In this document: positions 43,021 through 52,125 of the stretch, piece after piece | How positions within the stretch are numbered: the stretch's first letter is position 1 | How the letters are laid out: each line of letters starts with the position of its first letter | Program-made: the position numbers and the translations under genes | Notes under the pieces: model-generated | Told to the model about the DNA's origin: nothing | The model's input: only the letters and a program-made list of their open reading frames with translations | Databases searched by the model: none | Assembly: GCA_002423205.1 (NCBI GenBank) | Contig: DIUZ01000026.1 | Span: 508,452 to 572,451, forward strand | Length of the DNA: 64,000 nucleotides | Source: Micavibrio sp. UBA6145 | Lineage (GTDB): Bacteria > Pseudomonadota > Alphaproteobacteria > Micavibrionales > UBA1664 | Direction: 5' to 3'

Positions 43021-43233
43021 TTAACCAGCAGCTTGCAGATTGCCAGCCGAGGTTTTGCCGTTTTTCGGGTTGGCTTGCAGTTCGTACGAAAGTTTTTGAC
43101 CTTCGTTCAGCGTGCGCCAGCCAGCGCGTTCAACAGCCGAGATGTGCACGAAGATATCAGCGCCACCTTCATCGGGAATGATGAAGCCGAAGCCTTTATC
43201 GTTGTTGAACCATTTCACGGTACCTGTAGCCAT
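43021..43233 (-). CDS. Cold-shock protein, CspA family
   Basis: A 70-residue single OB-fold: GTVKWFNNDKGFGFI includes the RNP1 motif KGFGFI, and DIFVHISAVE contains RNP2. It binds single-stranded RNA or DNA and acts as an RNA chaperone. RBS GAGGAA precedes the ATG by five bases. Several CSP paralogues usually occur; cold induction is not established here. Confidence 0.95.
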   Translation of the reverse strand: MATGTVKWFNNDKGFGFIIPDEGGADIFVHISAVERAGWRTLNEGQKLSYELQANPKNGKTSAGNLQAAG

Positions 43234-43785
43234 AGTATTTCCTCACTCAAAATTGACATACCGGACAAACGGGTCCGTAACCGGATTTCGGGGAAATACA
43301 AAAGGGCCATATAAATAGTCCTACAGACCCCCGTAAAACGGATCTAATGAACCATAACAGGGGGGTATGGTCAAGCTTACACAGACTTGCCATAGACCGG
43401 GTGCCTTAGTGTTCTTAATAATATGAAAAATAATACCATGACTTTCATCAGCTTGTCCGCATTATGATCCCAATAATACCGCGCTGGTCATGGCGTGATC
43501 CTGCAGCCCAAAGATGCGCGGTGGAATTATATGCAGAGATCGTCAAGGCTGACACGCTGCGCCCCAAGTGTACGCAAAACGCCCAGGCAATGCTCCGGTG
43601 CGTGTCTGGCAACAGCGCGAAAACATGATCCTGATGCTTTTGCAGGCACCGTACGCCTGATGTTTTAATGCATGGATTCAATGCTTGCGTTTGCAAGTTT
43701 TGGCCTTATATTACCGGGCGATTTATGCTGTGCGGTTGGCTAATGACGACGGCTATCACACAACCTGATTTTAGGAGACACATTA
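43234..43785. other. 552-base intergenic space between csp and tuf
   Basis: No convincing gene lies here. The first 150 bases (on the minus strand) can be the csp leader. The rest holds unconvincing frames, no RNA fold I recognise, and at its end the tuf promoter. A small RNA or a decayed gene is possible but I see no support. Confidence 0.4.
43685..43712 (+). promoter_or_regulatory. Putative tuf promoter
   Basis: TTGCGT (43685-43690) and TATATT (43707-43712) lie 16 bases apart, giving a leader of about 67 bases that ends in the AGGAGA ribosome binding site of tuf. Confidence 0.5.
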
Positions 43786-44976
<1,191 letters not shown>

Positions 44977-44997
44977 GCGCCAATTTCTTAATGAAAT

Positions 44998-45030
44998 AAA
45001 AAGCCGGGCAAAAAGCCCGGCTTTTTATTT
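44998..45030 (+). terminator. Terminator of tuf
   Basis: AAGCCGGGC pairs with GCCCGGCTT around five A residues, followed by TTTTATTTT, 22 bases after the tuf stop. Confidence 0.92.
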
Positions 45031-45094
45031 TGACGCACCGCAGCGAATCTCCCTACTCTTGTGACCGGAGTAGAAACGGGACCACAGGAAAAAC

Positions 45095-46504
45095 TTGCGC
45101 GCCCCATCACCAGTTTTTTCTTACGAGACTTTGTTCCTGTCCGATCTTCATTTGGGCAGCGGGAAAACAGCTTCCCCGTATCTTTACGAATTCATCACTC
45201 ACCTTAATCCGCACACGCTAAAAGAAATCTATCTCGTTGGTGACATCATTGGCGGGTGGGAACAGTCACACCAGAAACAGCGTCCTTTCGATGAAATGGA
45301 GCGCCGCATATTCGATGTCCTGAATCATCTGGCGTCAACTGGTGTCAAGTTGCACTATATTCCGGGCAACCATGATGAACGCCTGCGTGGTGTTCATCAT
45401 AAAGGCCGCACCGTTGATGTGATGGGAATGCTGAACCGTGCGGCAGCGCGAAATCCGCGTAAAGGACGCATAAAAACATTTTCTGAAAATATCGAATTCA
45501 AGCATCACGATACGCGCGTCTTCGGCGACAAGACCTACCGTATCACCCATAGCGACCTGCATGACCCGGAAACATATACAAAATGGTGGTTCAAGCCGAT
45601 CGTTTACGGCGTCAGTCACGCCTATGACACGCTGATAGCCTTTGATGCATGGTTGAACAAGTTTGCACACAAGCACTTCAAAAAAGATTTCCCCATCGCC
45701 AAAACCCTAAAGCATTGGTTCAAAGAAAAAATTGAAAGCGTCGTGTCCGGCGAGGCTTTGGTGCAGGAACTTGAACATGACAGCTGCGACGGTGCCTTTA
45801 TCGGTCATACCCATATGCCTGGCGTGCACCGCATCAACCGGAATGGTCGCGAATATACAATCGTGAATGATGGTGACTGGCAGGAAGGTGGAAGCGCCGC
45901 GTTCATCGCACCCGGCGATACCATCCCGCAGATCATCGAATACCGTATGGAGCGTCACAATTTCTTCGCGGTGCCGCTGCCGGATGAGAAATCGCCGCAC
46001 GCCCCTATATATGCCGCGCACCGTGAACGGACCAACCGGCAGATCCGTTTGATCAGGCGCATGTGGCCTGCACGCCGTAAAAGCCGTCTGGCGCAACTGG
46101 ACCGATACAGGCGTGCGGGCGCCAAGATGCGCGAACATCTTCATGATATCCAGCTGCTCGACACAGCGTTGGAACATCTCAACGGGCGCATGCTGGACAA
46201 GGTCGACAGTGTTAAGGCCGCCATCACGGATACGGCACGCCACAAGCACAGGTTTGATCAGCGTAAAGGCGAGATAAAGGACATTTTTGCCCGTTCCGCC
46301 AAAAATGGTGTTTTTAAAGAAAGCGACCGCCAGGCTTTGCTCGCCTTCGCAAAAGAATTGCGCGCGCACGCATGCACCAAGATGAATAAGCACTTCAATG
46401 ATCGCTGCAAGGCTGCTCAGAATCTCAATTATGTGACCATGCCCGCGCATCCATTGCCTGCTGCATCTGAGCAGCCGCGCAAACCTGCTCTTTTGGTCGC
46501 ATAA
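45095..46504 (+). CDS. Metallophosphoesterase (UDP-2,3-diacylglucosamine diphosphatase-like) with long C-terminal extension
   Basis: A 469-residue protein. Residues about 10-230 hold the calcineurin-like core: FLSDLHLGSG, LVGDIIGGWE, YIPGNHDERL, HSDLHD-like (ITHSDLHDPE) and GHTHMPG, in the order of the LpxH-like (UDP-2,3-diacylglucosamine pyrophosphatase) subfamily. Residues about 310-460 are a Lys/Arg/His-rich helical extension not part of LpxH. The start is TTG at 45095 with AGGA upstream. It probably acts in lipid A or surface-lipid metabolism; the extension suggests another role or partner. Confidence 0.72.
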   Translation: MRAPSPVFSYETLFLSDLHLGSGKTASPYLYEFITHLNPHTLKEIYLVGDIIGGWEQSHQKQRPFDEMERRIFDVLNHLASTGVKLHYIPGNHDERLRGVHHKGRTVDVMGMLNRAAARNPRKGRIKTFSENIEFKHHDTRVFGDKTYRITHSDLHDPETYTKWWFKPIVYGVSHAYDTLIAFDAWLNKFAHKHFKKDFPIAKTLKHWFKEKIESVVSGEALVQELEHDSCDGAFIGHTHMPGVHRINRNGREYTIVNDGDWQEGGSAAFIAPGDTIPQIIEYRMERHNFFAVPLPDEKSPHAPIYAAHRERTNRQIRLIRRMWPARRKSRLAQLDRYRRAGAKMREHLHDIQLLDTALEHLNGRMLDKVDSVKAAITDTARHKHRFDQRKGEIKDIFARSAKNGVFKESDRQALLAFAKELRAHACTKMNKHFNDRCKAAQNLNYVTMPAHPLPAASEQPRKPALLVA

Positions 46505-46571
46505 TCAAGGGCCTAACTACATCTTGCCTAAAAGGCAAAGACCCGTTAAAAAAGGGCCCGTAAGTGCATAC

Positions 46572-46647
46572 AGGGGTGTAGCTCAGCTGGTAGAGCGACG
46601 GTCTCCAAAACCGTAGGTCACAGGTTCGATCCCTGCCGCCCCTGCCA
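46572..46647 (+). tRNA. tRNA-Trp (anticodon CCA)
   Basis: Acceptor AGGGGTG/CGCCCCT, D-arm GCTC..GAGC, anticodon stem ACGGT/ACCGT enclosing CTCCAAA (CCA), T-arm CAGG-TTCGATC-CCTG, encoded CCA. Length 76. In many proteobacteria tRNA-Trp is directly followed by secE-nusG; here they are 11.5 kb apart. Confidence 0.96.
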
Positions 46648-46673
46648 TTTTCTTTAAAATCTTAGCGCATGCA

Positions 46674-47237
46674 TCAGTGAAGATTGTCGCGGGCTGTGTT
46701 GCCTGTCGCATCTTCTTCTTCATGTTCGTGGTCCATGGCGTCCAGTGCGGCATTGCCGTGTGGTGTCAAAAGGGTGAACAGTTCCCGCGTTTCAGCATAG
46801 TCATCCCCGGCATTCAGGGGTGTACTGCCAGGTATCCATCGCGCCAACGCGCGGCGAAAGCGCGTGGCATCGACAGGTTTTGAAATATAATCGTCTATAC
46901 CCGCCTTAAGGCATTTTTCACGATCGCCTAATGCGGCATGCGGTGATATGGCGATAATCGGTGTGTGACGTTTTCCTTCTTCAAAGGCGCGCATACGCAA
47001 GGCCATGGTAAAACCGTCCATCACTGAAATATCGCCGTCCATTAAAACCAGGTCGTATTGCTCAACCCGGAACAGGGCGAGCGCATGCGCACCGTCTTCC
47101 ACCGCATGCACAAGCCAGAAACCGAGACGCGACAGAATTTTGCCCATCAATGCCCGGTTGGCCGGATGGTCTGCCACCAGCAGGATGCGCGCATTGATGT
47201 CGACGCCGCCGTCTTGGGATGTGTATGGGTCATTCAT
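46674..47237 (-). CDS. Receiver-domain response regulator without output domain
   Basis: A 187-residue protein: residues 15-130 are a CheY-like receiver with the phospho-acceptor D67 (LVLMDGD) and the conserved lysine in YISKPVD. The first acidic pair is VADHP rather than VDD, so one Mg-binding acid is an alanine. Residues 135-187 are a short acidic tail (ETRELFTLL, DHEHEEEDATG), not a known output domain. The ATG at 47237 lies 2 bases past the CheW-like stop. It may be a phosphate sink or partner of the CheW-like protein. Confidence 0.8.
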   Translation of the reverse strand: MNDPYTSQDGGVDINARILLVADHPANRALMGKILSRLGFWLVHAVEDGAHALALFRVEQYDLVLMDGDISVMDGFTMALRMRAFEEGKRHTPIIAISPHAALGDREKCLKAGIDDYISKPVDATRFRRALARWIPGSTPLNAGDDYAETRELFTLLTPHGNAALDAMDHEHEEEDATGNTARDNLH

Positions 47238-47238
47238 C

Positions 47239-47667
47239 TTAGGCAGCCTGCACATTCAGGCTCAGGAACCATTCAAGATTGATGATTTCCGTGACGCAGC
47301 CGCGGATCAGGGCTGTGCCCGCCGATGCCTGGCTGGTTGGGGACAGTCGGCCTTCATACGCGATGATGTCCATGATTTCGTCGACGATAAGACCCTGCAG
47401 GGCACCCGCCGGTCCAAACAGGATGACCGGTTTGCGGCCTGTGCTCAGTTTGCTGATGCTGTGTACTGTTATCGGCAGATTGTTCAGCAACGCTATTGTT
47501 TCACCGGCCGTGTAGTCGACTTCGTCAAACCGGTAGGCCTGGCTTAATGGTGTCGCCATGACCATGCCGCTGCTGCGGAAAAGAACCAGCGGCTGCGGCG
47601 CAGCCAGAACGGCATCGACAAGATTGTCTGTATGGCGATTGTCAGCATTGAAAGGAAAAATATTCAT
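47239..47667 (-). CDS. CheW-like domain protein
   Basis: A 142-residue protein whose body resembles CheW: YRFDEVDYTAGETIALLNNL, VILFGPAGALQGLIVDEIMDI, and GRLSPTSQASAGTALIRGCV with a hydrophobic ending (NLEWFLSLN). CheW couples receptors to CheA, but no methyl-accepting protein or CheA is encoded in the window. The start ATG at 47667 has GGAG upstream, while the longer frame to 47721 lacks one. It precedes the receiver protein in one operon. A degenerate, non-chemotaxis adaptor is possible. Confidence 0.75.
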   Translation of the reverse strand: MNIFPFNADNRHTDNLVDAVLAAPQPLVLFRSSGMVMATPLSQAYRFDEVDYTAGETIALLNNLPITVHSISKLSTGRKPVILFGPAGALQGLIVDEIMDIIAYEGRLSPTSQASAGTALIRGCVTEIINLEWFLSLNVQAA

Positions 47668-47737
47668 CACGCATCTCCATAAAATATTGATGACATCTTC
47701 AGGATGGCGGGGATGCGTCACGTTGCGATGGCCTTGG

Positions 47738-47755
47738 CGTTACGATTGTGTGACA
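47738..47755 (-). promoter_or_regulatory. Direct-repeat box upstream of the CheW-like operon
   Basis: CGTTACG-attg-TGTGACA has two 7-base half-sites separated by four, an 11-base period as in OmpR/PhoB-type binding sites. It lies about 70 bases upstream of the CheW-like start and shares its core (ATTGTGT) with the box at 47908. Which protein binds it is inference. Confidence 0.55.
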
Positions 47756-47774
47756 AAAGCGCATACATACGTAG

Positions 47775-47815
47775 AAAAAAAGGGCTTCTGGTGAAGGGGG
47801 GATTCACCAGAAGCC
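47775..47815 (-). terminator. Strong leftward terminator without an obvious gene
   Basis: GGCTTCTGGTGAA (47783-47795) and TTCACCAGAAGCC (47803-47815) form a perfect 13-base stem; on the minus strand it is followed by C and seven T residues, on the plus strand by only three. It lies between the two divergent units, where no minus-strand gene ends. A 13-codon minus-strand frame (47804-47845) ends inside the stem. Confidence 0.7.
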
Positions 47816-47907
47816 TTTGAAGTTTTTTCGTGGGCAAAAAAACATGGATGAAGCCATGTATCTGATATCCAGAATGACGTGGCTGTATTGCAATCCTATG
47901 CCGCGAG

Positions 47908-47925
47908 TGTGACAATTGTGTTACA
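47908..47925 (+). promoter_or_regulatory. Direct-repeat box upstream of the OmpR-type regulator
   Basis: TGTGACA-attg-TGTTACA has 7-4-7 spacing like a Pho-box and overlaps a TACAAT hexamer (47922-47927), 21 bases upstream of the regulator's ATG. Together with the similar box at 47738 it suggests that the regulator binds its own promoter and the divergent one. Confidence 0.6.
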
Positions 47926-47946
47926 ATCAGGGGTTGAAGGTTCGGG

Positions 47947-48657
47947 ATGACAAGAAAGCCGACAATACTTGCCGTAGATGATGACACCGACATGCTGACA
48001 CTGGTGTCTGCTGCGCTGATGCGCGAAGGGTACGACGTCGCAACCGAAACCCGTGCATCTGCGGTGGTGCACGCCGTACGCACCAAAAAACCGGAGGGCA
48101 TCCTGCTGGACCTGATGCTGCCGGACGGCGACGGGCTTAAACTGATCGCCGGTATTCGTGAAATCACCGATGTTCCGATTATCGTGGTCAGCGGAAAGGA
48201 CGAACTGATCGACAAGATCGTGGGTCTTGAAATGGGCGCTGATGATTACGTCGCCAAGCCTTTGCAGATTCGGGAATTGGCCGCACGGATCAAGGCGCAA
48301 CTGCGCCGCTATGCTGAATTGAAATCCAGTGCACAGGTGGCCCCTGACACGGCCACCTTCGGCGGCTGGACGCTGGACCGTGCCAAGATGCAGATATTCC
48401 GGGGCGATGGAACATCCGGTGACCTGACGGTTAAGGAATTCCGCCTGCTGGATGTTCTGGTCCGGGCATCGGGCCGTGTTCTAAGCCGTGAGCAAATTCT
48501 TGATATGGCGCGTCAGGACGATATCAACGTCACGGATCGTGCCATCGACACGCAGATCACGCGCATTCGCAAAAAGATAGGCGACGATGCGGCCCACCCC
48601 ACCATGATCCAGTCAATACGTGGCGTTGGTTACGCATTTGTAGCGCCCGTGGCTTAA
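47947..48657 (+). CDS. OmpR/PhoB-type response regulator
   Basis: A 236-residue protein with an N-terminal receiver (ILAVDDDTDM with the acidic pair, D55 in GILLDLMLPDGDG, T/S in IIVVSGKDE, K in YVAKPLQ) and a C-terminal winged helix (FGGWTLDRAKMQIFRGDG through VTDRAIDTQITRIRKKIG and IQSIRGVGYAFV). It is the likely end-point of the phosphorelay encoded downstream. Its receiver would be phosphorylated via the HPt domain of the hybrid kinase at 49486. Short intergenic distances suggest one transcript. Confidence 0.93.
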   Translation: MTRKPTILAVDDDTDMLTLVSAALMREGYDVATETRASAVVHAVRTKKPEGILLDLMLPDGDGLKLIAGIREITDVPIIVVSGKDELIDKIVGLEMGADDYVAKPLQIRELAARIKAQLRRYAELKSSAQVAPDTATFGGWTLDRAKMQIFRGDGTSGDLTVKEFRLLDVLVRASGRVLSREQILDMARQDDINVTDRAIDTQITRIRKKIGDDAAHPTMIQSIRGVGYAFVAPVA

Positions 48658-48706
48658 ATGCACGGCGTAAGAATTTTTAGGCATCTCTGGCAATACATTG
48701 TGACCC

Positions 48707-49489
48707 ATGATTCATATATTCTTGCGCATAATCCTGGTGTTGTTTACGGCTCTGGTCACAGAGCCCGCACGCGCGACACACAACGGCGGGCCATTCACCA
48801 TCACCATTGCGGCGGATATATGGTGCCCGGTCAATTGTGACCCTTCAGGTGAAAAAATGGGTTTCGGCGTTGATCTGACCCGCCGCATCTTTGAACCGCT
48901 GGGATACACCGTGCATTACCGGGTCATGCCATGGGCGCGTGCGCTATCCAAAGTGCGTGCGGGCGATGTCGATGCTGTTATTGGTGCAAATTACAGTGAT
49001 GATAAAAACCTCATTTTTCCAAAAACGCCTTTAGCACCAGTTGCAGATGATTTTTATGCACTTAAGGACAGTGAAATTATCTTTGACGGAGTTAAATCGT
49101 TACAGGGACTGCGTATAGGAGTGATTCATAGCTACGGGTACAGTGATGACACTAACAAATTGCTAAGCGCAGGTCGCCTGACGCCTGGTCTCATCCAAGA
49201 AATAAGCGGCGAAAAAGCACTTGAACAGAATATTAAAAAACTGCTCACGCGCCGTATCGATGTGATGGTTGAAAACGGAATCATCATGCAGGAGAAGCTG
49301 CGCGTGGAAAATCTGCAGGATAAAATAATACGTATAGGTACAATCCCTCAGGGTGGCACATATCTGGCGTTTTCGAACGCGTTGCCTTACAGCCGCGACT
49401 TAGCAAAAAAATTTGACGATGGCGTTAGACGTTTAAGAGCTACGGGTGAACTCAATGCACTCTACGTTCAATACGGGATGACACCATGA
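48707..49489 (+). CDS. Periplasmic solute-binding protein (SBP family 3 type)
   Basis: A 260-residue protein with a signal peptide (MIHIFLRIILVLFTALVTEPARA). The mature part is a two-lobe binding fold: GFGVDLTRRIFEPLGYTVHYR, AGDVDAVIGANYSDDKNLIF, LQGLRIGVIHSYGYSD, and FDDGVRRLRATGELNAL at the end. No transporter permease or ATPase is nearby; its stop overlaps the hybrid kinase by 4 bases, so it probably delivers ligand to that sensor rather than to an importer. From about 48,980 the gene turns AT-richer. Confidence 0.85.
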   Translation: MIHIFLRIILVLFTALVTEPARATHNGGPFTITIAADIWCPVNCDPSGEKMGFGVDLTRRIFEPLGYTVHYRVMPWARALSKVRAGDVDAVIGANYSDDKNLIFPKTPLAPVADDFYALKDSEIIFDGVKSLQGLRIGVIHSYGYSDDTNKLLSAGRLTPGLIQEISGEKALEQNIKKLLTRRIDVMVENGIIMQEKLRVENLQDKIIRIGTIPQGGTYLAFSNALPYSRDLAKKFDDGVRRLRATGELNALYVQYGMTP

Positions 49490-52125
49490 TCAGATCGATT
49501 CATGCCCGATTTCTATTCCTTATGGGTGTTGTACCAATCATATTCTTCATAATGTTCGGATATGAACAGTATGATGATGTCCGTGTCCAGACAAGGGAAG
49601 CACTGGTTCGTCAAGGAAACTCTGAAGGTGAAGAACTGGCGCGCAATTTATCGCAGCCCATGTGGGACTTTGATAACGAACAGATTCAGCGTCTTGCGAA
49701 AAGTGCGACTGATCACGATGAAATTCAGGGTGTTCACGTATACGAGCAAAATGGCAAGGAAGTTGCTTATGCCGTGAGTAAAAAAGAAAAAACCGATTCC
49801 TTTGATATAGTCCGGCGTCCGGTTAAAGATCCTTATAGTGACTCAAACCAGGTCATAGGCAGTGTAGTTATAGATATATCTTCCAAGCTCCTTAATGAGC
49901 GAATGCAAGAATATATAAATTACATTACAGTGCAGGCGATTTTTTTCGTATTAGTTCAGTTGATATTAGCGCATTTTATTCTGCGCTATCTCCTTACGCC
50001 AGTACATTCGATTACTGACACCATGCGCCGTCTGGCTGCCGGCGAAACGGCGCAGGATATTCCATTTCAAGATCGCAAAGATGAAATCGGCCAGATGGCG
50101 CAGGCCATCGAACATTTCCGCAAAACCAGCCTGCGTGCGGATGAACTGTCGATCGCCAAGGCCCAGGCCGAGGCCGCGACAACGGCAAAGTCTGAGTTTC
50201 TGGCCAATATGTCTCACGAAATCCGTACACCCATGAATGGCATCGTTGGCATGGCCAGCCTGCTCAAGGATACGCATTTAAGCGCGGCACAGCAGCATTA
50301 TACCGATACCATTATCCGGTCCGCCGACAATCTGCTGGAAATCATCAATGATATTCTGGATTTCTCCAAGATCGAGGCGGGTAAGGTGGATCTGGAGATT
50401 ATTCCCTTCGATATCCAGATGCTGGTCGAAGACGTATGCGAGATCATGTCTTTCCGCGCGGCCGAGAAAAACCTCGAGATCCTGTGCAGATACCCGCCGG
50501 ACATGCCGCGAAATGTGCGCGGTGATGCTGGCCGTGTCCGCCAGGTATTGATCAATATGCTTGGTAACGCCATTAAATTTACACAAACCGGCCATATCGC
50601 CGTATCGGCACAAAGCGTAAATGCGCCCGACCACCGCAGCTGGTTTACAATATCCGTGCACGATACCGGCATTGGCATACCAGCGGACAAGCTGGAACAT
50701 GTCTTTGAAAAATTCAATCAGGGTGACGCGTCAACCACTCGCCGTTTTGGCGGCACGGGGCTTGGCCTTGCCATCTGTAAGCGCCTTGTCGAAATGATGG
50801 GCGGACACATGGGTGTCGAAAGCACGCAGGGCGTAGGCTCGCATTTCTATTTCTCCATCCCGCTAGAGCGCGATACGACAACGGCCGTTGCCATTGTGTC
50901 GCCTATCTCGCTGCATGGGCGGCAAATTCTGGTGATCGACGACAACCCGGTCAGCGCCGACATCACATGCAGCATTCTGATCCGTGCCGGAGCCAAATGC
51001 TTTACCGCGCTTTCGGGTATGCGTGCGCTGGCTCATTTACAGGGTGGTGCGCGTTATGATGCCGCCGTCATCGACCAGTTGATGCCGGATATGGACGGCC
51101 TGATGCTGGCCCGCACCCTGAAGCAAAACCCGGCCTATGCCGCGCTGCCGCTCATTCTGTTTTCATCCATACCGCAAAAAGGTGATGATCTTGAAATCCG
51201 CCGGGCCGGTTTTTCCGCTCTTTTAACGAAGCCCGTCAGCCCCCGCGACTTTCCCGAAGCTGTATCGTCCGTCATCATCGCGCCTGAAATATTCATCACG
51301 CGCCATACGCTGAATGAACGCCGCACAGGCATGGCGGCGCGCAAGACGCAGGACGATGTTTTCACCGGAACCCGCGTTCTTCTGGTTGAGGACAGCCCTA
51401 CCAATCAGGAAGTGGCACAGGCGGCCCTGGAAAAATATGGCTGCATCGTGACACTGGCCGACGATGGGCAACAGGCTGTCGGCTGCATCAAGGAACGCGA
51501 ATACGATATCGTTTTCATGGATTGCCAGATGCCGGTCATGGACGGGTTTGAGGCGACATCCCTGATCCGCCAGTTTGAAGCCATCAATAATCGCGCGCGT
51601 GTGCCTGTCATTGCCTTCACCGCCTACGCCATGAAGGGCGACGCTGAAAAATGCATCGGTGCAGGCATGGATGATTATCTGGCCAAGCCCGTTCAGCGCG
51701 CCGCGCTGGGGGCCATGTTGCAAAAATGGGCTATGAAAATCACCGGCCTGCCAGCGCCTGATAACGCCCTGCAACTGGATCGGCACGCGCTGGATGAGGT
51801 GCGTGAACTGATGGGTGATGGTTTTGATGGTTTCATAACCCGTGCTCTTGGTAACTGGAAAAAATACGCCGATACCGCCGGACAGGCGCTGCAGGCACGT
51901 GATCTGCCCGGCCTTCTTGAACCGATCCACACCTTCAAATCATCCAGTGCCATGCTGGGTGCCAATACCCTGTCCGCGATTGCCCGCGAGATTGAAATCA
52001 TTGTACGGACGACCGGCAGCGGGGAAGAAGACTACGCATTCGAAAAAATCACGCCACTGATGGCCGAACTGGAGGACGCCTTTGCGCAGGCCCACGAAAA
52101 GCTGGCACGGGAGATAGCCGCATGA
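49486..52125 (+). CDS. Hybrid sensor histidine kinase with two receivers and HPt
   Basis: An 879-residue inner-membrane kinase. TM1 is about residues 8-24, a periplasmic domain 26-143 carries the LSQPMWDFDNEQIQRL mark, TM2 is 147-169, and HAMP about 170-222. HisKA has H244 (NMSHEIRTPMNG), HATPase_c follows with N361 and the DTGIGI and GGTGLGLAI boxes. Receiver 1 has D530, receiver 2 D679, and the C-terminal HPt has H815 in HTFKSSSAML. It is thus a complete His-Asp-His relay. It is coupled to the solute-binding protein before it and overlaps the next kinase by 4 bases. Confidence 0.93.
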   Translation: MIRSIHARFLFLMGVVPIIFFIMFGYEQYDDVRVQTREALVRQGNSEGEELARNLSQPMWDFDNEQIQRLAKSATDHDEIQGVHVYEQNGKEVAYAVSKKEKTDSFDIVRRPVKDPYSDSNQVIGSVVIDISSKLLNERMQEYINYITVQAIFFVLVQLILAHFILRYLLTPVHSITDTMRRLAAGETAQDIPFQDRKDEIGQMAQAIEHFRKTSLRADELSIAKAQAEAATTAKSEFLANMSHEIRTPMNGIVGMASLLKDTHLSAAQQHYTDTIIRSADNLLEIINDILDFSKIEAGKVDLEIIPFDIQMLVEDVCEIMSFRAAEKNLEILCRYPPDMPRNVRGDAGRVRQVLINMLGNAIKFTQTGHIAVSAQSVNAPDHRSWFTISVHDTGIGIPADKLEHVFEKFNQGDASTTRRFGGTGLGLAICKRLVEMMGGHMGVESTQGVGSHFYFSIPLERDTTTAVAIVSPISLHGRQILVIDDNPVSADITCSILIRAGAKCFTALSGMRALAHLQGGARYDAAVIDQLMPDMDGLMLARTLKQNPAYAALPLILFSSIPQKGDDLEIRRAGFSALLTKPVSPRDFPEAVSSVIIAPEIFITRHTLNERRTGMAARKTQDDVFTGTRVLLVEDSPTNQEVAQAALEKYGCIVTLADDGQQAVGCIKEREYDIVFMDCQMPVMDGFEATSLIRQFEAINNRARVPVIAFTAYAMKGDAEKCIGAGMDDYLAKPVQRAALGAMLQKWAMKITGLPAPDNALQLDRHALDEVRELMGDGFDGFITRALGNWKKYADTAGQALQARDLPGLLEPIHTFKSSSAMLGANTLSAIAREIEIIVRTTGSGEEDYAFEKITPLMAELEDAFAQAHEKLAREIAA

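Noticed and set aside
43448..43696. Minus-strand frame of 82 codons in the csp-tuf space
   Set aside because: No RBS, no motif, and it lies across the tuf promoter.
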